Assembly: GCA_023362775.1 (NCBI GenBank)
Contig: JALMGJ010000008.1
Span: 17,024,001-17,088,000 of the forward strand
DNA length: 64,000 nt
Source: Charina bottae
Lineage: Eukaryota; Chordata; Lepidosauria; Squamata; Charinaidae
Reading direction: 5' to 3'
Part shown: piece after piece, positions 1 to 11,574 of the stretch
Numbering within the stretch: the first letter of the stretch is position 1
Layout of the letters: each line of letters starts with the position of its first letter
Program-made: the position numbers and the translations under genes
Notes under the pieces: generated by a model
Database searches by the model: none
Told to the model about the DNA's origin: nothing
What the model saw: only the letters and a program-made list of their open reading frames with translations

Positions 1-698
1 GTTGTTGGAAGAGAGTGTTTGTTATGCACAGTGAGTTGTCTTGGCAAAATTCTATCAGCCTATGTCCTGCTTCATTTTGTTCTCCCAGACCATGCTTGCC
101 TGTAATTCCAGGTGTCGTCTGACTACCCACCTTAGCATTCCAGTCTCCTGTAATGAAAATAACATCTCTTTTTGGTGTATTATCCAGTAGGTGCTGCAAA
201 TCCTCATAGAACTGATCTACTTCTGCTTCTTCAGCATCTGTGGTTGGGGCGTATATTTGGATCACTGTGATGTTAAATGGCTTACCCTGAATTCGAATTG
301 AGATCATTCTATCGTTTTTTGGATTGTATCCAAGCACTGCTTTAGCCACTTTATTATTAATTATGAAGGCTACTCCATTTCTTCTGTGGTCCTCTTGTCC
401 ACAGTAGTAGATCTGGTGGTCATCTGATGTGAAGTGGCCCATTCCAGTCCATTTCAGTTCACTGACACCTAAAATGTCTATATTTAATCTTGACATCTCA
501 CCAATAACCACATCCAATTTGCCCTGGCTCATAGATCTTACATTCCAGGTTCCTATGGTGTGTTGATCTTTAGAACATCGGATTCGTCGTTCACCACCAG
601 CACCGTCGGCCGCTAGCTGTCCTTTCGGCTTTGAGCTAGCTGCGTCATCACATCTGGGGCTAGTTGAACGTATCCTCTGTTCCTCCCCAGTAGCATTT
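1..698 (-). CDS. BovB ORF2, endonuclease domain (partial)
   Basis: This is an open frame of about 230 codons on the minus strand with no stop, still open at the window edge. It encodes the N-terminal exonuclease-endonuclease-phosphatase fold that nicks target DNA for target-primed reverse transcription. Visible motifs in order are GTWNVRS near the start, GVSELKWTG with the candidate catalytic Glu, IYAPTTD, and GDWNAKVG (Asp/Asn pair, bases about 130-150). The first in-frame ATG is at 532, which would lie after the GTWNVRS motif. The real start is therefore probably upstream, and the frame is open to at least 698, overlapping the end of the upstream ORF at 613. The overlap resembles the ORF1/ORF2 arrangement of BovB. 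No disabling change is visible. Confidence 0.85.
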
Positions 699-950
699 TG
701 ACCATCTTCCGACCTGGGAGTCCCATCTTCCGATGGTATACCGACATATCTCTGGTTGTACTGATCCATTTAGTTTTCACGGCAAGAATACTGGGGTGGG
801 TTGCCATTACCTTCCCCAGGGATCATATTTAGTCTGACCTCTCTGCCACGACCTTCCCGTCTTGGGTGTCCCTTCATGGTTTAGCTCATGGTTTCATTGA
901 GGTGCTCAAGCTCCAGCACCACGACAAGGTAACGATCTCCTTTGCTGGAG
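1..950 (-). mobile_element. BovB (RTE) LINE, 5' portion, runs off window
   Basis: On the minus strand this is the upstream part of a BovB-type non-LTR retrotransposon. It covers a short upstream open frame (807-613, 64 codons), then the start of ORF2 with its AP-like endonuclease. The 5' end lies near 950, where the sequence turns into AT-rich unique DNA. BovB elements spread horizontally among squamates and ruminants. The endonuclease frame shows no stop or frameshift, so this is probably a young insertion. The reverse transcriptase should lie to the left of the window. Confidence 0.9.
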
Positions 951-1427
951 TATTTAACTGTAGGCAAACCTATTATAGAAACACAAGTGCTTTGTCATAA
1001 AGTAAAATTTACAAAACTGATTTATTGATCAAAAGAACATTCCAAGAAATAGGAAGTTATATACTACAATATCCTTAATTGATGAAATATATGGCCTGGA
1101 TCCCCCACACAATTTAACAATCCCCAGTCTTTTCCCTTTTCCAAGTTACAGTATATACTACTCTTATATGCCATATAATGTTCTCTAAGGTCCAAACAAT
1201 TGTTATTAATTTAAAATTATAATGGTTTAGCCCCTTGATATTTTTTTGCTGCTAGGGTCAGATTCAGATGATCTCCCTATTCATTAATATTCATTGATTA
1301 ATTTTCATTCATCAATATTAATTTTTGTTTATGAATCATGTTAATACACATAAAACTCCAATATGAATGCATGCTATCATTATGACCTTTTACAAGCTGA
1401 TTAGTCATATCCAATATATAGATACTG

Positions 1428-1428
<1 letters not shown>

Positions 1429-1480
<52 letters not shown>

Positions 1481-1508
1481 GATAGATAGATAGATGATAG
1501 ATATAGAT

Positions 1509-1559
<51 letters not shown>

Positions 1560-1560
1560 G
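1429..1560. repeat. (GATA)n microsatellite
   Basis: About 130 bp of GATA/AGAT tetramers with two short interruptions (GATGATA near 1480-1510). The long minus-strand frame over it, made of repeated Tyr-Leu-Ser-Ile, is an artefact of the repeat. GATA arrays are common in squamates and enriched on snake W chromosomes, but one array says nothing about sex linkage. Confidence 0.95.
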
Positions 1561-3069
1561 AGAGAGACAATTGGCAAAGATTGGATGTGTGTGTTATGTG
1601 TATGTGATTACATTTCCTACTTTATGTGAAATATTGAAATAGAGTCATTCAATTTTCATTCCTCATATGAGACTTGCTGTATCTTTGTCTAAACTGCTTC
1701 CATCCTGACTGGTTGTTATAAGAATTTTGCAAAGTTAAAATTTGGCATCTGAGTTTGCTGTTTTATTCTTCCAACTTTATTTCTTTTTCCTTTTATGTTG
1801 TCTCATGTGAATTCTAAGCACAAGGACAAGTCTATATAGTAAAAAAATCATCTGAAGCCTCTGCCTTGTTGACTGAACAGTGGCATAAAAAGTGAAGAGG
1901 ACTCAGGAAAAGGCAGAAGAATCAGTGATTCAAAAAGAGTGAAATGCTGATTGTTGTGAACCACCCAGAGTCATTGAGAGTTGGGCAGCATAGAAGTTTA
2001 ATAAATAATAACAATTATTGTTGTTGTTACAAACATTTATGATTAATAAACCATGACAGCCTTATAGAAGAGCTTGCAGAAATGTGACTGTCCATTTCAA
2101 AAGGATCTCTAAATCTTAGATTTATGAGGTTTTCAAAGAAGGCAATATGAGTACAAAGTTGTACTGGGAGGTTTTCAGGTCTACTTGGTGCACGAGAAAA
2201 AATGTATTAATATAGGAAATGTTTATTTATCATTTCTATTTGAAATATTTATGTATTTTAGAGAGTGGCACATGAAATACAGTATATTGGATATGCCATG
2301 CAATACTTCCTTTAAGTGTGTTGATATCTATGCACTTATACACTTTACACTTCTGAGTCACTGTATTGAAGTACAGGGACATGTATTTTAACTCTGACAA
2401 CAAATCTAAGAAATAATTTCAGTATCCAAGCAAGCCTTTCTTTTGAGCTCAAAGTGACCAATATTATAAAACAATTCTCTCTTGTTAACTGCTGAAAAAA
2501 CATAGCTATCTATAGCCTATGTTTTCTCAGCACACAATAGGTGACTTCAGAGGATGTGTTGTGTTGGTTCTACTACAGTACATTCAAAATGCTTTGACAA
2601 GTAACAACATGTTCTGAGTTAGGCACATAGTAGGTGCTAAGTTATCCTGAGCAGATAAAATCCTGCAGCCAGAAAACATTTCTATCCATGACAGTTCCAA
2701 ATGAAGTTGACTTGTAGTGTGCCATCATATTGGTATTGATTCTGTTTGCTCAGAGTCTTGAAATGAGGAAAATGCAGTCCAGCAAGTAAAATATGCTAAC
2801 AATACAAAATGGAGGGACCTTTGCAAGTACAGAGCAGAAAAGCAATAAAATGAGCAATAATTCAGAGAGACTAGAATCATAGATATGTTGCTTATAGAAT
2901 TCAGTTTGGTTAAAAAAAATAAAGATAAGGCTTTCAGGAGAAAACAACAAGGCTATATTTGCATGTAGAGAGGCAGTTACTAAAATAGTTGGTATTTTGA
3001 CATGCCATTTCAAAAAAAAATGATGATTTTAAATTATGATTCAGGAAAAAGTGGTATGGTACAACCAAA
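1560..3069. other. No gene seen; one CR1-type 3' tail
   Basis: AT-rich DNA without a convincing coding region. At about 1955-2030 a plus-strand CR1/L3-type 3' end is recognisable: a degraded form of the 'accgcccagagtc' block, then 'gggcagcatagaa', then an (AATA)-like tail. Nothing else is recognised. Confidence 0.5.
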
Positions 3070-3398
3070 ACTGATTTTATCAATGTCTATGAAGGTTCTC
3101 AGTCATCCAGGTGGAATTGTCTGTAGCTTGAATCGTGTCAACTGGATTTCTATTTTCTCAGTGGAAACGTTTCGCTCCTTATCCAAGGAGCTTCTTCAGT
3201 CTGAGCAAAGTTAGTAAGGGAATCCTTAAATATGTTTCTAGGTGGCTACAGGTCACACAGCCACCTAGAAACATATTTAAGGATTCCCTTACTAACTTTG
3301 CTCAGACTGAAGAAGCTCCTTGGATAAGGAGCGAAACGTTTCCACTGAGAAAATAGAAATCCAGTTGACATGATTCAAGCTACTGATTTTATCAATGT
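3070..3398. mobile_element. Foldback element, Penelope-like terminal sequence, 17-bp TSD
   Basis: The element (3087-3381) is flanked by a perfect 17-bp duplication, ACTGATTTTATCAATGT, at 3070-3086 and 3382-3398. Inside are two 125-bp inverted arms (3123-3247 and 3259-3383, which share the last bases with the TSD) with one mismatch that I can see, separated by an 11-bp spacer. A unique 36-bp lead (3087-3122) precedes the left arm. The arm sequence resembles terminal sequence I associate with vertebrate Penelope-like elements; that assignment is from memory. Small frames over it are not genes. The long TSD suggests insertion by a retrotransposition-like process. Confidence 0.75.
3301..3349 (+). 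ncRNA. Hammerhead-ribozyme-like core in foldback arm
   Basis: The right arm contains CTGAAGA (3307-3313, matching the CUGANGA core), a perfect 7-bp hairpin GCTCCTT/AAGGAGC with a GGAT loop (3315-3332), then GAAA (3333-3336) and ACGT, which would form a minimal stem III with T3340 as the cleavage-site base. CTCAG (3301-3305) can pair with CTGAG (3345-3349) as stem I. One extra A (3314) between the core and stem II departs from consensus. The left arm carries the same motif on the minus strand. Hammerheads are known in Penelope-like element termini. Activity is unproven. Confidence 0.4.
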
Positions 3399-4115
3399 TG
3401 TTTCAAACCTTCAAACGATGAAGCAAGGCAGAAGAAGAGGAAGCCAAAGGGACATTTTTAGACATATATTTCACTTCTGATAATAATACTTGTATATGCG
3501 ATATTCATTAATTAGGGAGTAGTAATTTGAGCCAGACAAAAGGCAAAAAAGGTAAAATATTGAGCACATAGGCTGAACTATAGCTGTCATTCCTGAATTC
3601 TGCAACATTTCAGTAGGTACAGTTTATGCCCAAAATAAGAGGTAGACATGCTGAAAAGTCTGTCACACAAGATTTCCAAAATATAAGGTTGCCATGCATC
3701 TACAGTAATTTGAAGTAAAAAAAAGTAAGTGTGAAACATGACTCTCTGTTCTCCAATACTTCTTAGACCAAATTCAATTAAAACCCAATGCTAGTGCTTC
3801 CAGTACAAATGTAAACAAAGAAGAGTTTTATTGCCAAATTTCCAACCCAAGAAATGTTGGAGTTGCTTTTAAGCAAATTTTTATTTGGCAATCATACTGT
3901 CTCATCGTAGAATGTGTAGGGGTTCCATAAATTGTTGTCTTTTGTGTGTCTCCCCCACGCCAACCCATAATTTTGGCCATTTTTTCACAATCTTAAAGAA
4001 ATTTGCTGTAGTTCAAATGAAGGAAGAAAGAGTGGCATAATATTTAGCAGCAATGTGGAAGTCCCCTGGCTGGAAGTACCATTATTTTGGCAATTATAAA
4101 ACTAGAGTTTACATC
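3399..4115. other. No gene seen
   Basis: Unremarkable AT-rich sequence without recognisable repeats or coding potential. Confidence 0.4.
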
Positions 4116-4438
4116 ATCTAACTCATAGCTTTCCAAACTGTGTGTCACGACACTTTAGTGTGTCGCAACACACAGTTTAGTGTGTCGCAACACAACCCGG
4201 AAGCAGCGGTGGGGGCGTGCATGGCAGCAGCACAGGGGCGCACGCGGCAGTAGCAGTGTGCACGGCGGCGGCAGCGATGAAGGCAGCAGCGCGCCATCAG
4301 CGCTTCTGCGTTTTAGCAGAAAACACAAGGCCGCTGCCACCGTGCATGCCCCTGCTGCCATGCGCATCTCCACGCCGCCGCCGCTGCCGCCGTTGCTGTG
4401 TCGCCAACGGCGGCAGTTTGGGAAGCACTGATCTAACT
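4116..4438 (-). mobile_element. hAT miniature element, GC-rich subfamily, copy 1
   Basis: The element 4124-4430 (307 bp) is bounded by an 8-bp duplication ATCTAACT (4116-4123 and 4431-4438), the hallmark of hAT transposition. The termini CATAGCTTTCCAAACTG and CAGTTTGGGAAGCACTG are inverted repeats. The interior is strikingly GC- and CpG-rich (GCGGCGGCAGC-like) against an AT-rich background. It carries no transposase, so it is non-autonomous. The strand assigned here is relative to the other copies and arbitrary. Confidence 0.9.
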
Positions 4439-5786
4439 GGAAGAGCTACCCATTTTGTTCAAATTGCAAATAGTGGCTACAATATATAAACTGTCAGTAC
4501 AGTACAGTATTCCTGTGTCTTTAATAATAATAGTGTAGAAGAGGGAATTTCTCCTTTTTCTATCCTAGATTTGCTGTTTTAAGATCTTCAGTGCAATTAT
4601 TAATGGTCCCTTAGACATATCTTTCTTCTTTATAATTTCAGTCCTATACCCTCTAATTTGGAAGGGACTTATTCTGAAATAATAGGGAAATATAGGATTA
4701 TACTGTAAGTAACAATTAAGAATTAAGAAGCAAAGCTCTCTCAAGTTTCATTTTTCCTATGCCTCCTATGTCCTATACATTCTGCATGTTCTATCTATTG
4801 GCTGATCGATCTGCCATCCTAAAGTTATCTGATGCAACTTCATATACTTCTATAGCTAAAGAAACAATAAGGCCTCTGATACTTCATCCTGCCAGACATG
4901 ACATTTAATTAACATAGGTATGTAATCCGAAATCCTGGGAGATATATATTATATAGATACTGTATATAGATGTATGCATTATAATTCTAAAAGTACTTTT
5001 TTGTTGCAAACGCAAAGTAAAAGAAAGATAAAGAAACCTAACATTTCTGTCCATCCCTTTGACAATAGAATAATCACAATTCAAAATTGACAATACTACG
5101 TATTTATTGAAATCCAGTTGAACACAAAGTTTTTCACTTTGACTGTGAATCTCTATTGGTATCAATGGAAGCTTTTCAAAATGTCTTCATGTATACAATT
5201 TAAAATGTATAGATTTCTAAGATAACTTCAAAGTATTACCAGAATTTGAGCTGAAAGGTCAGAAACTAAATAATGAAAGAAAACACCATGGTTTGACTGG
5301 AATGATTTCCATACAGGTCTCAAGATGAACTTGAAAGGAAGCAGGCTGACTTCAGAGAATCAGACTACCATGTGCAATTGCCTGCTTGAGTATCTCAAGA
5401 TCCTGGTATGTGCTGATGATGACATGGGTCTTCGCGCTGGCCTAATCCAATTAATATTTAATTTAGAATCCAAATTAATTTTATAGCTGCCCAGCAGACA
5501 TCCAATACATCTAAATTAATTATGGGGAAGATGGCTGCACAGTTTTCTGCTATTAGGCCAGCAAAATTTATAAGAACAAAGCTAAGCTGAGGGAAAGACA
5601 CAAACACTTTTCAAAAATACCCATGAATATCTTTATATAGTTCCTCTACTGTACATGTTCTACTGTACATAAAAATAAAACTATTTTTATTACAATTTAG
5701 AGTGCAGAGCTTTGATTCTGAGGTATGTTGCACATTGGGCTGCATGAGAGCTTTTGAATGTGGTTAATCACATAGGTGAGAATATC
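4439..5786. other. No gene seen; short inverted repeat at 5436-5562
   Basis: AT-rich DNA. An 11-bp perfect inverted pair, GCTGGCCTAAT (5436-5446) and ATTAGGCCAGC (5552-5562), bounds a 127-bp AT-rich segment without an obvious target duplication. It could be a small miniature element or chance. Confidence 0.35.
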
Positions 5787-5831
5787 GGAGGAGGAGGAGG
5801 AGGAGGAGGAGGAGGAGGAGGAGGAGGAGGA
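5787..5831. repeat. (GGA)n microsatellite
   Basis: About 15 GGA triplets immediately next to the 3' end of the CR1-L3 copy that follows. The plus-strand polyglycine frame across it is an artefact. Confidence 0.95.
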
Positions 5832-5837
5832 CAAGAA

Positions 5838-8105
5838 GAATTCCAGATTTATTTATTTATTTATTATTCAAATTTATCACCACCCATCTCCCCCAATGGG
5901 GGACTCTGGGCAGTTTACAACAAAATCAACTGTTAAAAACCTATAACCATAAAATTACAATAAAACCAGTATAATAAATAGATAAAAATCCAAGGGATGG
6001 TAAATTTGATATAAGGGGGGACACTATGGAGCCAGCCACCCCCAGAAGAAACTATTACCTCCCCCGTCCCAGGCAAGGCGGCAGAACCAGGTCTTTAGAA
6101 ACTTCTGGAAGTCCAGGAGCGAGGGAGCCAGCCTCACCTCCAGGGGCAAGATATTCCACAAGGCGGGCGCTATCACAGAGAAGGCTCACCTCCTGGACCC
6201 CGCTAGACGGAATTCTCTTGTTGATGGGGTCTGAAGCATACCCTCTCTGCATGACCGAGTGGGGTGGGTTGATGTTATCGGGATAAGATGGTCCCTCGGG
6301 TAACCTGGCCCCATGCCATGTAGGACTTTAAAGGTGATAACCAACACCTTGAATTGGACCCGGAAGCAAACTGGTACCCAATGCAGCTCGCGCAGCAGTG
6401 ATGTATAATCTGGAGTTGCAACGCCACCACTTTCTCGACAACCTTTCCCAAAAAGGGAAGGTGGGAGACAGGACAGAAATTGTCCAAGAGAGTGGGGTCC
6501 AGGGATAGTTTCTTGAGAAGGGGGTGCACCAGCGCCTCCTTAAAGGCAGCCGGGAACACCCCCTCCCTCAAGGATGTATTAACCATCGCCTGGACCCAAC
6601 CACATGTCACCTCCCGGGCTGAATTTACTAGCCAGGAGGGACACGGGTCTAGGTGGCATGCAGTGGCATTTACAATCCGGAGGATCCTATCTACTTCATC
6701 AGACCCAACAGGATCAAACCGTTCCCAGATAACAGGGCAAGTACGCTCCTCTGGCATCTCCCCAGATTGTGCCTCATGCTTAGAGTCCAAACTGGAATGG
6801 ATCTGAGCAATTTTGTCCTGCAGATGCTCAGGGAACTCTTCTGATCGGCACTGTAAGTGGGTCACCGAATCTACACGACCCAAGAGAGATCTAGTAATCT
6901 TAAACAGGGCCATTGGGCGGCATTCTGCAGACACAATAAGAGCGGAGAAATATTCACGTTTCACCGCTTTTACCGCCACAAGGTAGGCCTAAATAGCGGC
7001 TCTAGATTGTGTTCAGTCAGATTCAGTCTTTGTCTTTCTCCAGCGGCACTTCAGACGTCTCTTAATGCTCTTCAAGACCCTAAACTCCTCCGTAAACCAG
7101 AGGGAGTGCCAGGCCAAACAGTGCAAGAGAGGTCGCACAGGTGCAATCCTGTCCAAGGCCCTGGCCACCTCCCTATTCCAGGCTGTGGCCAGGACCTCCT
7201 CTGGACCGGGCAGCAGGTCCTCAGGTATAACCCCCAGCTCCCTCTGAAACATCATTGCGTCCATAAGTCACCGGGGATGGACCAATTGAATGAGTCCAGC
7301 CTCCCTGCAGAGTGCAGCAGCACAGGGCCACCAGGGCGTGGTCTGACCATGACAATGGGGATAGATGCAGTTCTCCCCTCAGATCACATTGCCACTGCTT
7401 GGACAAGAAAACTAAGTCCGGGGTGAGACCATTGTCTTGAGTCAGGTCCTGAATAATCTGGGACAGGCCCATGGCTGCCATGGTAGCTATGGACTCCTGA
7501 GCCGCCTCCGAGGTCCGTCCCAGGGACGGCAGATTGAAGTCCCCCAGAACCATAAGTCTGGGGAACTCCACTGCCAACCCTGAGATGGCCTCCAGCAGCT
7601 CAGATAGGGAGGTTGCTACGCAGCAGGGAGGCTGGTACAGTAGCAACATTCCCAACTGTTCTCAAGAGCCCAACTTGAAAAACAGGGTCTCACACCCGAA
7701 ACAGCACCCCTGAAGGCCACACTCTTGGATGACAACTGCCACCCCTCCTCCCCTGCCCCGGTGTCTCGGCTGATGCCACACCTGAAACCTGGCTGGGCAC
7801 ATTTCCGAAAGGGCTACACCCCTTCTGGGCCCAGCCAGGTCTTGGTGATACATGCCAGGTCTGCCCCATCCTCTGTGATCAAGTCACCTATGAGGGGGCC
7901 CTTGTTGTTCACTGACCTGGCGTTGAGAAGCATCAGCCAGAGACCAGGGCCCTCGAGGATCTGCTTTCCAGGGCCTGGGTTTGAACTCGGAGTGCCGGAA
8001 CACACCACCGGTAACAAACACCGGGGGCGCCTTCTGGTTCCCGTCATAACATCCCCTACCCGTCACCACCTCGATCCATCCCTACCTGCTGTGTTTAGGT
8101 GGTGA
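5838..8105 (-). mobile_element. CR1-L3 LINE with internal RT deletion, copy 1
   Basis: A minus-strand CR1/L3-type non-LTR retrotransposon. Reading 5' to 3' (8105 down): the endonuclease part with LNARSVNNK and ITKTWL (about 8000-7850) and VLGDFNLPSLG (about 7540-7510), the linker, then the start of the reverse transcriptase with HPLLKK, FCPVSHLPFLGKVVEKVV (about 6530-6420). At about 6400-6420 the sequence jumps directly to the C-terminal region (the equivalent of the 'FKVLHGMGPGY' block, frameshifted), then the CR1-L3 3' tail with its TTTATTTATT end at 5838. The RT palm, including YADD, is missing. Several frameshifts make it inactive. Confidence 0.88.
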
Positions 8106-9593
8106 GGGGATAATCTATCCAAAAGCCATACTGATCATACAGTATATGGGACCAGAGGACTTGAATCACTTGGGAAGCCCAAGCTAAGCTCCACTAGCTG
8201 TTTCAACCAGAAATATGGCAAACCAGAAGCAATTAAGCTTTCCTTATACTGTAACAGAAAACATTGCTTTCCATAAAGAATAACAATGCATTTTATAAAA
8301 CCTAGAATATACTGGGGAAGTTGTATCAAGAAACAAGCTTGATAAAATATATTCCGAAGCACACAGAAGAATTTCTGTTCCTGAAATCTGAGTTCCCTGT
8401 TTCAGATCACCAAAAGCTGGTGGTAGGTTTGAGTAAACATAACTAGTACATGTGATAATGAAAATAATAATGACTGGCATTTCTACAGCATCTTTCATTT
8501 CAAGTTCTCTAACAAGTTTCACGTAATATTGATTTACAAAAGCTGAACTCAAGCCTTGCAAAGATTAAAGCACCTAAGTAGTCTGACATGCATGACTAGC
8601 ACCATCACAGTCAATAAGAGGACTAATCATGCATACAGTTACTCATATGCTCAAACTGATAGTGGTATTGAACTAAGGACCCACATATCTAAGTTAACAT
8701 TTCAGTCTCCTGATGTGAGCAGTAACAAACCTCCAGAGCCAATCTTGAATAAGAGCTTACAAATTCTAAACTCTAGGATGATTTTTAATTGAATGAGTCT
8801 TAAAAATATGGCTTGATTTAGACCTATCAACATCTCCAGTGAATGACCTTATACGCATCTGTAGAAACAAAGAGCAAAGCAATTTAATACACTAGTTGAC
8901 TGCATTTGTAGGTGTAGTTTGAGCCATTCTCAAGAAAAGAGGGAAGAGGCACTATATATAAAAGCCTTGTATGGAATAAGATAAGACATTTTGGACAAAT
9001 GAACCTATTACTACTTCTCCTATTAATAACATTAATTTTATTAAAATGGTAATCATCATTTAAAATTAGACCACTGGGAGATTAGAAATAAAGTACTGCA
9101 GTGCCATCTACTGACAGTACAGAATTTTTTTAAAAAGGAATCCCTGGAACTGCAGTTCCTCCCTGGGCTGAATCAAAAAACACAGTTGCAAGATTGAAAA
9201 CAAACAAACAAACAAACCTTTGAATTCTTTGAAATTTTTGCAGCCTGAATGAATTAACTTGTTTTTATGTAAAGCAATAGATTTGTCCCATATCATGCCT
9301 GCTATAGATGCGAAAATTGCTGAGATACATATATAGATGGCCTTAAAAAGGATTGAGAACAGAGTTTGATGATAGTTGTACCAGATTATGCCATTTGGGT
9401 AAGTCTGGTTTGCTGAATGTCTTTTGTGTTCTTCATCATTATTATCATCATCCCTCCTTTTCCTGGAGAAAAATAGAAAACAAACACCTTTAATGTGTTT
9501 CCATCTTTAAGACAAAATTATTATTGAAGTACTGTTTTTAACCCAGTACCTGCTTTTCTGTCCAGTTCAGTAGTTCAAATCAATACTTTAAAG
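8106..9593. other. No gene seen
   Basis: AT-rich intergenic-type sequence. Small open frames at 8135-8792 and 9108-9296 show no recognisable domain. Confidence 0.4.
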
Positions 9594-9831
9594 CAGAGCT
9601 TTCCAAACTTTTCATGTTGGTGACACACTTTTTAGACATGCGTCATTTCGCAACACACTCTTACAGCAGGGCATCATTATGTGACACACTTTTACAGCAG
9701 GGCACAAGGCAGGCACTAGGACCTGCGCGGAATCCTGGCAGGGCAGGTTTGGAGGCAGCAGCAGTCGTGACACACCCAGACACTGCAGCTGACACACTAA
9801 CGTGTCCCAACACACAGTTTGGAAAGCTCTG
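9594..9831 (+). mobile_element. hAT miniature element, subfamily B, copy 2
   Basis: Termini CAGAGCTTTCCAAAC and GTTTGGAAAGCTCTG form a perfect inverted repeat with the CAGAG ends typical of hAT. The interior has TTCATGTTGGTGACACAC near the left end and one copy of a roughly 60-bp internal unit (AGGCAGGCACTAGGACCTGC). No clean 8-bp target duplication remains; only ATCAAT is shared, displaced by several bases on the left. Confidence 0.88.
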
Positions 9832-10285
9832 CATCAATTGGGTTTATGTGCTAGCTTTGATTATCAAACTTACCAATTCCTTTCTTTAAAAAGAGAGAGG
9901 TGGGAATAATAGTTTCCTTGTAGTTCTATCTGACATCTTCCACACAGGTAAATCATTTTGCTCCTTTCTTCCCACTAAAATGCTTTAAGCAGAGATGCAA
10001 TTATGTAAAAAGCAACTGTTAATGAATGTTACTCTAGAACAAATCCTCTTGAGAAGAATACAAGGCAGAAGAAGCTCATTTGGCTGATTACCCACACAGG
10101 TTCTCCCCACACATCCCCTCTAAATTCACATAAGATTACTTTAGGCAAAACAGAATTTGAGTTCTATAGTCAAAATTATACAAAAGAAGGAACATCTATA
10201 TACTACTAAAACTCTTGTGTCTGTTTATCTGTTTGTAACCTTCAATTTCAATTCAGGGATGCAGTGCAGGTTGGGGAGAGTGTGT
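9832..10285. other. No gene seen
   Basis: AT-rich unique sequence leading into a polypurine tract. Confidence 0.4.
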
Positions 10286-10510
10286 GGGGGGAGGGAGGGA
10301 GGAAAGAAGAGGGAAGAAGGAAGGAAGGAAAGGGAGGGGAGGGGAGGGGAGGGGAGGGGAGGGGAGGGGAGGGAGGGAGGAAGGAAGGAAGGAAGGAAGG
10401 AAGGAAGGAAGGAAGGAAGGAAGGAAGGAAGGAAGGAAGGAAGGAAAGAGGAGGCAGTGGGAGGGAGGGAGGAAGGAACAGGGAGAAAGAAAGAAAGGGA
10501 GTAAGGAAGG
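10286..10510. repeat. Polypurine array (GGGGA)n / (GGAA)n
   Basis: Over 200 bp of nearly pure purine on the plus strand. A (GGGGA)n block lies at about 10331-10372, (GGAA)n at about 10375-10447, then an imperfect GGGA/GAAA mix. Six overlapping open frames on both strands arise only because the repeat lacks stop codons. It has triplex and G-rich structure potential. Confidence 0.95.
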
Positions 10511-11574
10511 AAGATTTCTGATTTCTGATTTCTTTCCCACAAGGAAAGTCAATGGGGAAGCCAGTGGGAAGTCGGAAGTCTTTCCCACTCCCACTGCTTT
10601 TTTGCCCACCCGTGGTCATTCTGTTTCTTTGTTTAGGTAAAGAAATATCTCTGAAATGATGACCCAACAGGTCACGGGTTGTCTAGTTTCTGAATAAATG
10701 TTCATGGAATAAAACTGCTGAACCTGCTAAAATCTGCCTTTTCTATTCAACTCTTCCATATCAGCCAAAGGCAATTTCCTGCCTTAAGGGCAGCCCAATT
10801 CATCTTGCTTCTTCACCTCTTGAAAGATCTTGCAGTACAATTCAAATACCAGTTCCTACCTTTTTTTACCTACAACTTCATGATGCTGCCTGAAGCAGGT
10901 AGCCATACTGTGCTAAGTCATAAGCTCTTAAAACTGCAAGCATTTTATCCATCACATCTGGTCAGTTATCTTAATGGCTTTAAGCACTTTTCTATCAGGA
11001 GAACAATGATATACTGAATGTTATTTTTAAAAAATACTGAATGTTTTATGAAAATAATATACATCATTTTCTTCTTCCAGTTGTTTCTGAGGTTACTCAT
11101 ATCAAAACAACAGAAATTTCCTTTCATACACTCTCATTATTTCTTTATCTCTGTTCAGGATCCCTCTAACCCTTATTCTTACTGAAAGAATAATTTCTCT
11201 GCTCATTGAGATTTATAGCTTGTTTCTTCAGTTTGTTGTTCTGCATTTTGGAATAGGCCTCTATTATCTAATAATGATGGCTTGCAAATTAAATTAGTTT
11301 TTAATGGCATAGTTAAATTCTAATTTATATTTTGGAGCTTTGTTTAATTCATTTAGTTGTAATACAATCATTTTCTTCTATTAACTTACATTACCCAAAA
11401 CGTGGTGCTGGAGAGAATCAAATAGAACTAATTTAACTCTCTGAGATTTGTTAGATATCCTAGGCTCTTAACCATCATTAGCCATGGCTCACTATTTCCC
11501 AGAATACCTTCTCGCATAGGTAAATACCCAATCTTGCTTGCTTGTTTGGAACAACAGAATGCAAGGTATTATCC
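10511..11574. other. No gene seen
   Basis: AT-rich sequence without recognised features. Confidence 0.4.

Noticed and set aside
1298..1570. Conclusion that the GATA array marks a sex chromosome
   Set aside because: GATA arrays are widespread on squamate autosomes; a single array is not evidence of linkage.
4124..4430. CpG island or gene promoter
   Set aside because: The GC-rich patch is exactly bounded by hAT termini and an 8-bp target duplication, so the composition belongs to the transposon.
6026..8105. Plus-strand frames of up to 189 codons over the CR1-L3 copy
   Set aside because: They are antisense shadows of the minus-strand LINE coding sequence.
10157..10667. Several overlapping frames of 85-139 codons on both strands
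   Set aside because: They run through a pure GGAA/GGGGA array without stops; the Lys-Glu-Gly-Arg and Ser-Phe-Leu-Pro repeats are products of the simple repeat.
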